Assembly: GCA_028868375.1 (NCBI GenBank)
Contig: JAGWUP010000017.1
Location: 1-43,013 of the forward strand
From: Elusimicrobiota bacterium
GTDB taxonomy: Bacteria; Elusimicrobiota; Elusimicrobia; UBA1565; UBA9628
Direction of reading: 5' to 3'
Length of the DNA stretch: 43,013 nt
Shown here: in pieces, positions 8,594-17,138 of the stretch
Numbering within the stretch: the first letter of the stretch is position 1
How the letters are laid out: every line of letters starts with the position of its first letter
Translations under genes and position numbers: made by a program
The notes under the pieces: generated by a model
The model's input: the letters and a program-made list of their open reading frames with translations, nothing else
Told to the model about the DNA's origin: nothing
Database searches by the model: none

Positions 8594-9943
8594 TCAGCCG
8601 AAGCTGCTGGAGAAGGCCGAAGAGCTTTCAATGCGGGCCGCGAACTGGTTATTCTGAATCAGAGTGCCATAAAATGTTTTCCAGCCGATCACGCGGAGCT
8701 GGTTGAGCGGGTCGCTCTTGTCCGCAGCGGTCAGGTAGGTGAACTTGGCATCGTCGAGGACCACCTGCCCATACGCGCCCTTGCCGAGCACATAGGTCGG
8801 GTAGACGGTCACGCCAGTCGCCGGAGCGGCGGGCGGGGTCTGCGCGGCGCCGGTGGCGGTGAGCACAACGGTCTGGCCGCCGGCGAGCTGCGTTGCCTGC
8901 CCGGCGTAGGGGCCCGAGGTCGGGCCGCTGGCCGACAGAGCCAGGTTGGTCGGGCTGGTCGTGGTGCCGATATACACCGAGAAGGTGAAGCCGGTCAGCG
9001 AAGGCAGGGTGACCGAGATCGAGCCGTTCGGGCCGGTCACCGAGATGCCGGTGGACACCTGATAGACGCGGCTCTCGTACTGGTTCTGCGTATCGCTGGC
9101 GGTGACCTGCACGTAGTAGGTGCCGGTGGCCAAGCTGCCCGAGGTGCCGGCGGTGCCGGTGATCGCCGCGACGCCGGTCCAAGTCGGGACCATGTTCGAC
9201 TCGCAGAAGCGCATACCCGACCATTCGCCCAGCTCGTAGTTGTAGAGCCGGTTGATGTCGGAGTACGACCACGCGGTCGAAATGGTGCTGATCGCGCGCA
9301 TGTCGGCCACCACCAGCGGGTGCAGGATGGCAGCGTAGTGCGGCATGGTGCGCGGGTTTTCCGACGCACGGGCGCCGCCGCTTTCCACGTCGCGCTTCAT
9401 GTCCGGCCGCTCGTCGCCGTTGTAGCGGATCGCGCCCAAGGTGCGCAGCGCCGCCACGGTGCGGGTGACGGTCGTGATGTCGAGGGTGTCGCCGGCTTGC
9501 AGCGCGGCGCGCGAGCCGCGCGAGTTCACGTAGTTGATCTGCGTCAGGGCGTTCAGCGCGACGAAAGTGTTGCGCTCCAGCGTTTCCGCCATCTGGATGG
9601 CGACCAGCTCGGTGGCCTTCTTGAACAGCGGGTGCTTGATGGTCATCTCGGCAACGTCGGTGATGACCACCTTGTCGCCCCACTGCTGCGCGGTGGCGCT
9701 GACCTGCTGGATGGTCAGGCTCTCGCCCTGCGCCGGGCCGACGCCTTCCGACAGCGGCGCGAAGGGCAGCGGCAGACGGTTGTACCGCGTGGCGGTGTAC
9801 GTCAGGCCGCGACCCTTGGGCAGCGTCAGGGGGTCGGCGAACTGGTAGGCGACGAGATCCTTCTGTGCGAGCGGCAGCGTCTCGTCGGCGATAAAGGCTT
9901 CAACGTCAGCGGAAAGCTGCGAGTAGGTGTTATTGCCAGCCAT
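8594..9943 (-). CDS. major capsid protein, N4-gp56 family, with inserted Ig-like domain
   Basis: A 449-residue protein starting with ATG at 9943, behind an AGGAAGG ribosome site. The N-terminal sequence (FADPLTLPKGRGLTYTATRYNRLPLP) and the pattern VSATAQQWGDKVVITDVAEMTIKHPLFKKATELVAIQMAETLERN match N4-gp56-type capsid proteins with the HK97-like fold. Between about residues 255 and 395 a Gly/Thr/Ser-rich beta segment (TGTYYVQVTASDTQNQYESR) interrupts the core. It looks like an Ig-like surface insertion, so the protein is longer than a minimal family member. The core resumes at VYPTYVLGKGAYGQVVLDDAKFTYL. The scaffold gene lies directly upstream. Confidence 0.92.
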   Translation of the reverse strand: MAGNNTYSQLSADVEAFIADETLPLAQKDLVAYQFADPLTLPKGRGLTYTATRYNRLPLPFAPLSEGVGPAQGESLTIQQVSATAQQWGDKVVITDVAEMTIKHPLFKKATELVAIQMAETLERNTFVALNALTQINYVNSRGSRAALQAGDTLDITTVTRTVAALRTLGAIRYNGDERPDMKRDVESGGARASENPRTMPHYAAILHPLVVADMRAISTISTAWSYSDINRLYNYELGEWSGMRFCESNMVPTWTGVAAITGTAGTSGSLATGTYYVQVTASDTQNQYESRVYQVSTGISVTGPNGSISVTLPSLTGFTFSVYIGTTTSPTNLALSASGPTSGPYAGQATQLAGGQTVVLTATGAAQTPPAAPATGVTVYPTYVLGKGAYGQVVLDDAKFTYLTAADKSDPLNQLRVIGWKTFYGTLIQNNQFAARIESSSAFSSSFG

Positions 9944-9985
9944 GGTAGGCCCCTTCCTTTCGGTCGGGGCACCATGCCTCGACCG

Positions 9986-10777
9986 TTAGATGAAAGCGTC
10001 GTCTGCGGACAGACGAGCCAGTCGTGCGGCGCGGTCATCACGAGCGGCCCGGCTGCTGTTGGGCGTGGGGGTGCTCCCGCCGCCGTTCACCGGCCTTGCC
10101 GTCTCGCGGGCGACCCGCCCCGCGGCTTCGCTCCGTTGCCGCTTGCCAGCCGTGGCGCTCTTCTCCAGCAACTTCTTGCCGAGAATGTACGCCGCCAGCT
10201 CCGTGCGGGGGAGCGTCGTGCCTTGCGAACGGAGCGCGGTGAGCTGGGCTTCCACTTCGCTCTGCACACGGGAAAGGCGGGGGTCGCTGGCACAAGCGGC
10301 CGCGAAAGCCGCTCGGTCTGCGCTGTCCTGCATTTCCCGCCGCAGTTCAGCGAATTGCTGCTCCTGCCGCTGCGCCGTTTGCCGGGCGATGTATTCGGCC
10401 CGTTCCTCAGGAAGCATCTGCGCCAGACGCTGCTCTTCCTGTGCCTGCGACGTGGCCCGTGTCTGCGAGGTCATGAACTCGTTGAGGCGGCGCTCTGCCG
10501 CTTCGGCGCGTTCCTTGGCCTCGCGGGCCTCCCGAGTTGCAGCTTCGACGCGAGCCTGCGCCCGCGACCGGGCTACTTGCCGGGATTGTTCGCCTTCTTC
10601 GCCCCCGGGGCCAGCCCCAGGTACGTCGCGCGGATCGACACCGTTTCCTCCGTCCCCGGGACGTTCACCGGCGCCACCGAGGTCTTCATCCCCTGCGAGC
10701 GGTTGGTCTTGGTTTTGGAGTTCATCGAGGTCATCTCCGAAATCGAGGTCGAAATCTTCGTCGCCTTCTCCGGGCAT
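9986..10777 (-). CDS. scaffolding protein-like
   Basis: A 263-residue, highly charged protein from ATG at 10777, chosen because AGGAGAAG lies 5 bases upstream. The N-terminus is very acidic (GEGDEDFDLDFGDDLDE). The middle is a long helical coiled coil (TREAREAKERAEAAERRLNE, then PEERAEYIARQTAQRQEQQFAELRREMQ), and the C-terminus is basic and Arg/Ser-rich. This acidic-coil-basic layout, placed between portal and capsid, is typical of phage scaffolding proteins. No sequence motif proves it. Confidence 0.75.
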   Translation of the reverse strand: MPGEGDEDFDLDFGDDLDELQNQDQPLAGDEDLGGAGERPGDGGNGVDPRDVPGAGPGGEEGEQSRQVARSRAQARVEAATREAREAKERAEAAERRLNEFMTSQTRATSQAQEEQRLAQMLPEERAEYIARQTAQRQEQQFAELRREMQDSADRAAFAAACASDPRLSRVQSEVEAQLTALRSQGTTLPRTELAAYILGKKLLEKSATAGKRQRSEAAGRVARETARPVNGGGSTPTPNSSRAARDDRAARLARLSADDAFI

Positions 10778-10866
10778 ATTTCTTCTCCTAGCCGATAGCG
10801 TCGGCAAGACGGGGTTGGTGAGGTTCGGCCACCAGTCGAGGCCTATGCAAATACCGTGCCACGGGC

Positions 10867-10920
10867 TTAGCTGTCAAGCCAATGCTCGTACCACACGGGC
10901 AGGTCGTCCGCGTCGATCAT
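10867..10920 (-). CDS. possible 17-residue mini-ORF after the portal gene
   Basis: The ATG at 10920 overlaps the portal TGA (10919-10917) as ATGA and encodes MIDADDLPVWYEHWLDS, then TAA. The four-base overlap is the coupling arrangement used by most genes on this arm, and the aromatic-acidic sequence is not obviously random. It may be a real micropeptide or only a re-initiation site. The remaining intergenic stretch (10778-10866) holds the scaffold ribosome site and no clear promoter. Confidence 0.35.
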   Translation of the reverse strand: MIDADDLPVWYEHWLDS

Positions 10921-13025
10921 TTGCGCGGCATCTGCGGCGCGCCGGCCGCGTTGAGTTGGTCGGGGTGGATGGAGCCGGGAGCGCCGGGCTGGCTCTGCGG
11001 CCCGGTCACTTGCCCCCCGGCTTGCGGCACGCCGGGCGCTTGGCCCGGCGCTCCACCCCCGCCGCCCTGCATCTGCTGCGCCATCATCTTCTGCTGGAGC
11101 TGATGCTGGTGCTCGCCCATGTGCTTGCGGATGGTCCCGTGCGGGTCCATCGTCTCCTGCATCGCCCGCATGTGCGCCTGCAAGTGCGCCATGTCGTCAT
11201 CGCCGGCGTGCGTCTTCACGTCGAAGCCGTGGATCAGCATGTCGTTCTCGATGGCCGGGTCAACGGTGATCGCCTGCTCTTCGCTGAACACCAGCGGCCC
11301 GAGGCGCGGGCCGAACAGGTTCTGCACCATCTGCACCATCACCGGGGCGAGGTTCAGCTTGTAGCCTGGGTACTGCTGAGGCGGAATGCCGCGCAGGACG
11401 TTGAGGCCGGCGATCTGCTGCTGCATCTGCGCTGCGTTGCGCGAGGCCTCGACGCCAAACCATGTGAACTCGTAGCGGCGGTTGATCTGCTGCGGCTCGA
11501 TCGTTTCCATGACGACCTGCCGGCCCACCTCGCCATACGAGCGGATCAGCATCGCGTCGTTGCGGAACTGGTGATCGTATTCGAGAATGCGCGTCAGCAG
11601 CGGAGTGAGGATGTTCTCCTCCAGCACCTCGACGGCCTCGGCGGTCATCAGCAGGTCGACCTGCTGCTCCTGCGCGATCTCAGCCTGGTTCTTCTTCTGC
11701 TTGCCGCCAGTGGTGCCCGGGATCATCGACGGGTTGACGCCGAGGGTCTGGAAGATCTGGGCGCGGATCTCCATCACGCGCTCAAGGCAGTCCTTCCACA
11801 TCTCGGGGAACTTGGCGAACTGCGTGGTGTTGGGGTCCACGGGCCAGATAGCCGCCATGTTCAGCACGAGGCTGCTGTATTTGGGGTTCTTGGCCGGGTC
11901 GGTCATGATGATGGGCATGGCCGAGAAGTGGGCGCTGTCGAAGCCCTCGTTGAGCGCGTCATTGGCGGCGATCTGGAAATCGACGATGGGCGCGAGCTGT
12001 GAGGTGCCCTTGAACACCCCCGACACCTTGGCGACCGGCGACGAGATGACCGGCTGCCGGTCGCACCAGTAGGGGCAGAGCTTCACCGACAGGATCGCGT
12101 CCTTGCCCGCCCAATAGATGCGGACCAGTCGGCGTTCACCCTTGACCTTGATGCGGGTCCAAATCTCGTAGACGCAGGCGATCTTGTCGCCGCCCTCAAC
12201 GCGGATGCCGGCGGCGCCGGCCTTGGACTTGTCGGCGTTGTATTTGTCGAGGTCCTTGCGGCCCATCGCCTCTTCCATGGCCTTGGCCACCGAGGCGTCG
12301 ATGTCGCCGATGTCGCGCCGGCGCTTTATCTCTTCCTTGCTCCAGCGGCGCAGCACGGTCACCGAGCCGCCGACTCGGATGGCGTGGTCGGTGTCGCGGG
12401 CGTTGGCCGGCAGCACCAGCACGTCGTTGTCGGCCAGAACCTCAATCGACGGGCCAGAGTCGATGACCTCTTCATCGACCATATCCTCGACAGGCTCTTC
12501 GATCTCAGCCGGCACTTCCATGCCCTCGACCTCGACCGGTTTCTGCTCCTTGCGGGTGACGTTGCGCCGGTCTTCCTCCCAGCCGACGTAAATGTGGTAG
12601 TGGCCTTCCACGTCGCCGTTGACCAGCAGCGGGTTTACCACCTGCGTCTTGAGCTTGCAGACGCGGATGTAGTGTTCCAGCAGCGCCACGGTGGCGTGGG
12701 GGTTCTCGCCGTTCTCGGCGGTCACCTCGACGCAGCGGCCGTTGGTCGGGAAGAGCTGGTTGGAGAAGCGCGTCTTGCGCGCCTCCACCGCGTCATGGAT
12801 GAAGGGCACCGACAGCTGGGACGTGCCGTTGTAGAACTGGCGCGGCGACAAAATGCTACTGTAGAAACCCCAATAGTCGAGGTTCGCTTCCATCCTGTCC
12901 TTTTGCTTGTCAAAACCCTTCTCGACAGCTTGCCCCACTTTCAGAACCTGCTCGCGAATAGCCTTAAGGCCCGCCAGTTCTTTGTCTCGGCTTGGTGCCG
13001 AAGCGGTTTCCTCTTCGTCCATCAT
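10917..13025 (-). CDS. portal protein
   Basis: A 702-residue protein, from ATG at 13025 overlapping the TGA of the upstream HNH gene (ATGA). The N-terminal region (DRMEANLDYWGFYSSILSPRQFYNGTSQLSVPFIHDAVEARKTRFSNQLFP) and the central region (ISSPVAKVSGVFKGTSQLAPIVDFQIAANDALNEGFD) match the large portal proteins of podophages. The C-terminus is Gln/Gly/Pro-rich (QLQQKMMAQQMQGGGGG). The portal is the dodecameric ring at the capsid vertex for DNA entry and exit; large terminase and scaffold flank it. Bases 11964-11994 share an exact 31-bp match with the DUF6378 gene on the other arm. A longer reading to 13154 would overlap the HNH gene and begins with implausible basic residues. Confidence 0.88.
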   Translation of the reverse strand: MMDEEETASAPSRDKELAGLKAIREQVLKVGQAVEKGFDKQKDRMEANLDYWGFYSSILSPRQFYNGTSQLSVPFIHDAVEARKTRFSNQLFPTNGRCVEVTAENGENPHATVALLEHYIRVCKLKTQVVNPLLVNGDVEGHYHIYVGWEEDRRNVTRKEQKPVEVEGMEVPAEIEEPVEDMVDEEVIDSGPSIEVLADNDVLVLPANARDTDHAIRVGGSVTVLRRWSKEEIKRRRDIGDIDASVAKAMEEAMGRKDLDKYNADKSKAGAAGIRVEGGDKIACVYEIWTRIKVKGERRLVRIYWAGKDAILSVKLCPYWCDRQPVISSPVAKVSGVFKGTSQLAPIVDFQIAANDALNEGFDSAHFSAMPIIMTDPAKNPKYSSLVLNMAAIWPVDPNTTQFAKFPEMWKDCLERVMEIRAQIFQTLGVNPSMIPGTTGGKQKKNQAEIAQEQQVDLLMTAEAVEVLEENILTPLLTRILEYDHQFRNDAMLIRSYGEVGRQVVMETIEPQQINRRYEFTWFGVEASRNAAQMQQQIAGLNVLRGIPPQQYPGYKLNLAPVMVQMVQNLFGPRLGPLVFSEEQAITVDPAIENDMLIHGFDVKTHAGDDDMAHLQAHMRAMQETMDPHGTIRKHMGEHQHQLQQKMMAQQMQGGGGGAPGQAPGVPQAGGQVTGPQSQPGAPGSIHPDQLNAAGAPQMPRK
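11964..11994 (-). repeat. 31-bp exact dispersed repeat shared with the DUF6378 gene
   Basis: Inside the portal gene, coding for APIVDFQIAA. In the portal this segment fits the conserved context (LAPIVDFQIAANDALNEGFD), so the portal is the probable source and the DUF6378 copy the derivative. Confidence 0.9.
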
Positions 13026-13612
13026 TTCGCTCCGTGGTTGGGGTGGAAGCCGTAAAGAACTTCTGCGTCCTTTCGGGCGCGTATGGCGTCCTCTCGGGCA
13101 GCATAACCGCCGACATAAACGCTTCTTCCTTCGACGTACACCTCCGCGACCCATTTTCTCGCTGATTGGCTCCAGTACACCCCCATCTGCCCCGAGGTGT
13201 TGTTTGGGCGTAGGTGCTGGTTCATAAGGTTTTCACGGTGGCTTACCACCCGCAAATTACTCGCCCGGTTATCCTTCTTATCGTGGTTTATATGGTCGAC
13301 GCTGCTGGAAGGAAGCTCGCCTGTGTGCAGGGCTACAGCGATCCTGTGTACGTACATATTCTTGCCGGCGAACCTGACCACCAAATACCCTCTGGCGTTT
13401 GGAGTCCCTACGGGGGCGGCTTCCCACCTGCGGTTCCAGCCTTCCGCCGAACGCCCCCTAGCGTCCTTATGCTCCTTCCGTTTTCGGTACAGGAACCCGG
13501 TTTCGGGGTCGTAGCGGAAGGCCGCTTTCAATTCGGCGACTGTGGGGGCGGTACGGTTCGGCATGACAGAATTGTACGCAAGGTCTCCATCACTGGCAAG
13601 CCTTATCTTCAC
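13022..13612 (-). CDS. HNH homing endonuclease with AP2 DNA-binding domain
   Basis: A free-standing homing endonuclease of up to 196 residues. The GTG start at 13612 overlaps the terminase TGA; a second start, ATG at 13564 (180 residues), is possible but lacks a clear ribosome site. The HNH part is HRIAVALHTGELPSSSVDHINHDKKDNRASNLRVVSHREN (about residues 90-130). It is followed by an AP2-like domain (SGQMGVYWSQSARKWVAEVYVEGRSVYVGGYAAREDAIRARKDAE). The gene is tucked between large terminase and portal with four-base stop/start overlaps at both sides. Codon use is less GC-rich than in its neighbours, which suggests a mobile insertion. Confidence 0.88.
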   Translation of the reverse strand: MKIRLASDGDLAYNSVMPNRTAPTVAELKAAFRYDPETGFLYRKRKEHKDARGRSAEGWNRRWEAAPVGTPNARGYLVVRFAGKNMYVHRIAVALHTGELPSSSVDHINHDKKDNRASNLRVVSHRENLMNQHLRPNNTSGQMGVYWSQSARKWVAEVYVEGRSVYVGGYAAREDAIRARKDAEVLYGFHPNHGAK

Positions 13613-15582
13613 CTCCGAGCGCTCATGTAACGGTGACCGCCTCGCGCTGTAGCATAATGGATGTCATCATCGTCATCGAAAAATGCGGAGCCATCAGTCA
13701 GCGCGCAGAAGGCTTCGAGGCCTTCCATCAGCACCCGGTATGGCCCAGGCTCGGCGTCCGGAGTGATCACCCCGTTCTTGAGGCCACGGCAATAGCCGCC
13801 GCTCAGGGCATTCAGCGTCCACCGCGCCGACGAGGACACGCGCACCGCCGCGAAGCCGCGCACCTCGCGCTGGAACGCCGCCGCCAGAGCAGGGCCGCCC
13901 ATCGCCGCAGTGCCGGCGCGCTGGGTGGTGACGGGCACCCGGGCCGCCGCCTGGATCAGGCCCACGTTCTCGTACTGGTCAAAGTGGTTGGGCGCTGCGC
14001 AGACGGGGACCTTCTTGCCGGTGAGCATCTGCGCCTCGGCCACGATCTGCGCGAGGTTGTCGGAGGGCGGCCCCTCGCGCACCCAATCGGCCAGCACGTA
14101 GAGGACCTGATCCGTATACTGGACCAGCACGCCGGTGGTCAGGTTCCGGGCGGCGTTGGCGGCGAGGAACACAGGCTGCCCCCGCAGAGGCAGCAGGTCC
14201 TCGAAGACGTGCCGGGTGGCGAAGTGTTCATGGATCGGCGCGCCGGGCCGCAGACGCAAGGCGTAGGCGAGGGCGTTGGGCACGTCGATGGCGCCGCTGG
14301 GGAAGCGCAGGAGTTGGGAGACGAGATCGGGCAGCTCTTTGGCGAAGCTGACCCGGCCGGCGCGGAAATAGGGCTGGAGGCCGCGGATGAAGTCGAGCTT
14401 GCCCTTCGGCGCGCGTACCGAGCGGAACGGTATCGACTGTCCACGGCGAGCCTGTTCCGATCGAATGGGCTGGAGCAAGAACTCATTGAGGCCGTCCTCC
14501 TCGACACCGATCCACACCGGGGGCAGATCCTGGCTGAGGCCCACGTCGAACATCGCTGTGACGATCTCGTCGGGCATCAGCTTGCGGCCCCACGCATCCC
14601 AGACCACCAGCCGGTCGGCGCCCATCCACGACCACGAGGCAAAGCCCGTGGTGGCCGAGCCCTTGTTGACCGTGCGGGCCGGGTCGAACATGGCATATAC
14701 CGCCTGCCACGTCCTGACTTGCGGCATGACGGGCATCGACACATCGACAAAGGCGTGGTCGCTTTTGCGGATGATCTGGCACAGGTACTCGCGCTCGAAG
14801 TCGTCGATCAGCCCCTGTTCGGAAAGCTGATCGCGGATTTCGTCGATCTTCTCCAGCGGGAAGCGGTCGGGCCACGTCGCCCGGCGCTGGCCCTCGGCGT
14901 CGAGGTATTCGATCGGGTAGATCTTCGACTTCCAGCCTTTGGCCGCCAGCAACCGCACCGCCAGCGCGTCGGGGTGCAGCGGCGTCGCGGCGACGCGCAC
15001 GAAGGCATCCGGGTCGCAGGCCGGCAGCAATTCGCCAAAGAACCAGCGGCGCACCTTCATGATGCGCTTCTCGTCGGCCACGCTCTCGTTGTTCTCGATG
15101 TCGTCGCAGAACACGGCGTCGGGCCGGGTGTCCTCGAACTTGACGCCGCGCAGAGCCTGGTTGCGGCCCACCGCCAGCAGCCGTACCCCGGCGCTGGTCA
15201 CGAGTTCGCCGTCAGACCACGTGGCGCCGGGCAGCGCGCCGAACAGTTCGGCCAGCCGCTCGTTGCTCTCCATCTCGTGCCGGATGGCGTGGAGACGCTC
15301 GCAGGCGCGCTCGTAGGTTTCACCGACCAGCAAGCCATTCTTGAACTCGCGGAAGCCGGCCAGCAGGCACAAGGCTTCTTCGGCGATGGTCGATTTGGCC
15401 GAACCGCGAAAGGCCATCTGGAGCAGCTTGCGCTGGCCGGTCATGTGCCAGTCGCGTATCATCGCCTCGTGGAAGGGCTGCGTGCGGCTGGAATGGCGGT
15501 GGGGAAAGATGACACGGTGCGCCAGCACCCGGTCGCCGTGCAGCCGGCGGAACAGTTGGGCGTGCAGGTCTGTGTCGGTCAC
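13609..15582 (-). CDS. terminase large subunit
   Basis: A 657-residue DNA-packaging ATPase/nuclease. The start is GTG at 15582, overlapping the upstream TGA (GTGA). The Walker A-type loop is AFRGSAKST (57-65) and Walker B is DAVFCDDIE (155-163). The C-terminal nuclease half has acidic patches, including VYAMFDPART, WIGVEEDGLNEFLLQPI and a terminal DGSAFFDDDDDIHY. Length and order fit podophage terminases that use a long C-terminal nuclease domain. A small terminase is not recognisable next to it. Confidence 0.92.
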   Translation of the reverse strand: MTDTDLHAQLFRRLHGDRVLAHRVIFPHRHSSRTQPFHEAMIRDWHMTGQRKLLQMAFRGSAKSTIAEEALCLLAGFREFKNGLLVGETYERACERLHAIRHEMESNERLAELFGALPGATWSDGELVTSAGVRLLAVGRNQALRGVKFEDTRPDAVFCDDIENNESVADEKRIMKVRRWFFGELLPACDPDAFVRVAATPLHPDALAVRLLAAKGWKSKIYPIEYLDAEGQRRATWPDRFPLEKIDEIRDQLSEQGLIDDFEREYLCQIIRKSDHAFVDVSMPVMPQVRTWQAVYAMFDPARTVNKGSATTGFASWSWMGADRLVVWDAWGRKLMPDEIVTAMFDVGLSQDLPPVWIGVEEDGLNEFLLQPIRSEQARRGQSIPFRSVRAPKGKLDFIRGLQPYFRAGRVSFAKELPDLVSQLLRFPSGAIDVPNALAYALRLRPGAPIHEHFATRHVFEDLLPLRGQPVFLAANAARNLTTGVLVQYTDQVLYVLADWVREGPPSDNLAQIVAEAQMLTGKKVPVCAAPNHFDQYENVGLIQAAARVPVTTQRAGTAAMGGPALAAAFQREVRGFAAVRVSSSARWTLNALSGGYCRGLKNGVITPDAEPGPYRVLMEGLEAFCALTDGSAFFDDDDDIHYATARGGHRYMSARR

Positions 15583-15812
15583 ACCAACCGCCCGGCGACA
15601 GACAGCGCGCCGGCCATTTCCAGCCCGGTCATTCCGACGCGCGCAGCGGTGATCTGATGGCCGGGCAGGTTCAGCACGACGACCATGCCCTCAAGCTCGA
15701 CGCTACCCTGCTCGATCAGGTCGGCCAGGCCGCGCAGGTAGGAGACGTAATCCGTCTCCCGCGCCACGTCGAGGTTGGCCACCCACGGCAGCTTGTGGAT
15801 CTCGGCGCTCAT
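15579..15812 (-). CDS. small hypothetical protein upstream of terminase
   Basis: A 77-residue protein (MSAEIHKLPWVANLDVARET). It begins with ATG at 15812, overlapping the preceding small gene by ATGA, and ends overlapping the terminase GTG start. It has a helical N-half (YVSYLRGLADLIEQGSVELEG) and a beta-rich middle (MVVVLNLPGHQ). It resembles small phage proteins of the HKLP...YLRGL type but has no known function. Its place directly before large terminase makes a packaging accessory role possible. Confidence 0.72.
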   Translation of the reverse strand: MSAEIHKLPWVANLDVARETDYVSYLRGLADLIEQGSVELEGMVVVLNLPGHQITAARVGMTGLEMAGALSVAGRLV

Positions 15813-15988
15813 ACCTGCTCGCCCTCTGCATACCGCACCATGGCAACGAGCTTGCCTCGGGCTACCGCCTTAAGTTCTTCGACCCTTTCGGGAGTCTTGC
15901 CCTCCAAGTCTTTCAGGAGAAGGCTATACCCCCTGTAGTGGAAGAGAACCCCCATCGGGTGCTCGCGCTCTTCGACGACCTGGGTCAT
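15809..15988 (-). CDS. 59-residue hypothetical protein
   Basis: ATG at 15988 (overlapping the KTSC gene stop as ATGA) to TGA at 15809 (overlapping the next ATG). Begins [20 protein letters not shown] and ends AMVRYAEGEQV. The two-sided four-base overlaps, the charged helical sequence (DLEGKTPERVEELKAVARGK) and its exact fill of the gap between two genes make it credible. The last codons and start context repeat those of the KTSC gene (GAG-GGC-GAG-CAG-GTATGA), so the two junctions share a nearly identical 18-bp coupling sequence. Confidence 0.75.
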   Translation of the reverse strand: MTQVVEEREHPMGVLFHYRGYSLLLKDLEGKTPERVEELKAVARGKLVAMVRYAEGEQV

Positions 15989-16197
15989 ACCTGCTCACCC
16001 TCGAAGCGCGGCTTGATCAGCATGTGGAAGGCGCGGCCCCGCGACGGCGAGGTGATGAAGGCAGTGTAGGTCGAGCGCGGAACCCCGTCATAGCGGAAGG
16101 TGGCGCCGTCGGTGAACTCGATCTCCAGCGTCTCGGTCTGCCGGTCGTAGCGCGTCTCGGCGATAAAGCTGGATCGCTGGCGGATCACTTCAACCAT
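15985..16197 (-). CDS. KTSC domain protein
   Basis: A 70-residue protein. Nearly all of it is a KTSC domain: [61 protein letters not shown] domains occur as small phage and bacterial proteins, or fused to lysyl-tRNA synthetase-like and other proteins, and are thought to bind nucleic acid; the exact role is unknown. ATG at 16197 lies four codons upstream of the DUF6496-like stop, so the genes overlap. Confidence 0.85.
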   Translation of the reverse strand: MVEVIRQRSSFIAETRYDRQTETLEIEFTDGATFRYDGVPRSTYTAFITSPSRGRAFHMLIKPRFEGEQV

Positions 16198-16330
16198 GGC
16201 GCTTCTTCTTGCTCTTGCCGGCCTTCGACAGCGCGATGGCCACGGCTTGCTTCTGTGGTTTGCCGGCGGCCATCTCGGTCTTGATGTTGTCGGAGACGAC
16301 CTTGCGGGACTTGCCTTTCTTCAGCGGCAT
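16190..16330 (-). CDS. DUF6496-like basic small protein
   Basis: A 46-residue, Lys-rich protein from ATG at 16330 with GGGAGG about 8 bases upstream. It contains [31 protein letters not shown], the hallmark of the short DUF6496-type proteins in many phages and bacteria ([20 protein letters not shown]). Function unknown; the basic character suggests DNA or RNA binding. A longer reading that starts at 16423 overlaps the endolysin gene and is not supported. Confidence 0.82.
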   Translation of the reverse strand: MPLKKGKSRKVVSDNIKTEMAAGKPQKQAVAIALSKAGKSKKKRHG

Positions 16331-16341
16331 GGGTTCCTCCC

Positions 16342-16785
16342 TTACGCCTTGGAGTAGAGCCGCGCCTCCGCAGCGCGGCGGGTGACGAGGCCGGGCGGCA
16401 CGCGGCCATCCGCGTACACCCACTTGCCAAACTCTTTGGCGGCGCCGGCGTAGTCGCCGCGGTTGTGCAGCGCCAGCAGCGTCGAACCCTTGAGGCGGCC
16501 GGGGCCCTCGTTGTAGGCGAAGGACACCAGCGCGGCGAACTGGTTGTCGGTGCAGGTCGGGGCCAAGGTCTGGACTGCCTGACAGAAGCGCAGCAGGTCA
16601 GCGCGGAAATACCCCTCGGCTTCGTTGGCGGTGATCACCAGCCCTTCGGCCACGCCGGGGCCGGTGTGCCCCCAACCAATCGTCCACGGCGCGCCGCCAG
16701 TGGCCGGGTCGGGGTACGCCTTGAGGCTGTACCCCTCGAAGGACTTGATCAAGTCCCCGCCGGCCTGATTGAGCTGCCTGGTCAC
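16342..16785 (-). CDS. endolysin, glycoside hydrolase family 24 lysozyme
   Basis: A 147-residue T4-type lysozyme that cleaves the peptidoglycan glycan strand between MurNAc and GlcNAc. The catalytic region is [27 protein letters not shown], with predicted Glu17, Asp26 and Thr35. Later segments [25 protein letters not shown] and RRAAEARLY are typical of the family. No signal peptide or SAR helix is visible, so release should depend on a holin. It overlaps the upstream small gene by four bases (ATGA). Confidence 0.93.
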   Translation of the reverse strand: MTRQLNQAGGDLIKSFEGYSLKAYPDPATGGAPWTIGWGHTGPGVAEGLVITANEAEGYFRADLLRFCQAVQTLAPTCTDNQFAALVSFAYNEGPGRLKGSTLLALHNRGDYAGAAKEFGKWVYADGRVPPGLVTRRAAEARLYSKA

Positions 16786-17138
16786 GGGGCCGGGGCGGGC
16801 TCGGCCGCCTGTTGCAGGTCGGCCTCGGCCTGCTGGATGAAGGGCTCCGCCGCCGGCGCGATCTCCGCCGCCACGGGCGCGATGGCCTGTTCAACCTTCT
16901 GCACTTCGGGGGCCACGGCTTCGGCCGCCTTGTCCTCGGCCAGCACCAGTAGGTTGCCGATCGCGGCGTTGACCGCTTCGGCCTGGGCCGGGCTCGGCTC
17001 AAGGCCGGCGGTTATCATGCTCGACAGGCCGGCGTTCACCGCGTTCAGCGCGTTGGGGTTGACGGTCTGCCCGCCACGCAGGGCGCTCTCGACAATCTGG
17101 AGGGCGGCGAGCCCGAGCGATGCGGCAATCTTGGTCAC
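16782..17138 (-). CDS. Ala-rich hypothetical protein of the lysis region
   Basis: A 118-residue protein (MTKIAASLGLAALQIVESAL). It is Ala/Pro/Glu-rich with amphipathic helices and a C-terminal tail [30 protein letters not shown]. It has no clear transmembrane helix or known family. It sits between the lipoprotein/holin genes and the endolysin, with four-base overlaps on both sides. Spanin or virion roles are possible but unproven. Confidence 0.7.
   Translation of the reverse strand: MTKIAASLGLAALQIVESALRGGQTVNPNALNAVNAGLSSMITAGLEPSPAQAEAVNAAIGNLLVLAEDKAAEAVAPEVQKVEQAIAPVAAEIAPAAEPFIQQAEADLQQAAEPAPAP

Noticed and set aside
7931-10798. 955-codon plus-strand frame (and similar long frames at 5439-7934, 13633-15657, 36016-38469 and 38985-40262)
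   Set aside because: They lie opposite well-supported virion genes, have Arg/Gly/His/Val-rich antisense-like composition and no domain; long mirror frames are expected in high-GC coding DNA.
10917-13154. 745-residue portal starting at 13154
   Set aside because: The extra N-terminus overlaps the HNH gene and is a run of Arg/Gly/Cys; ATG 13025 shows the ATGA coupling used throughout this arm.
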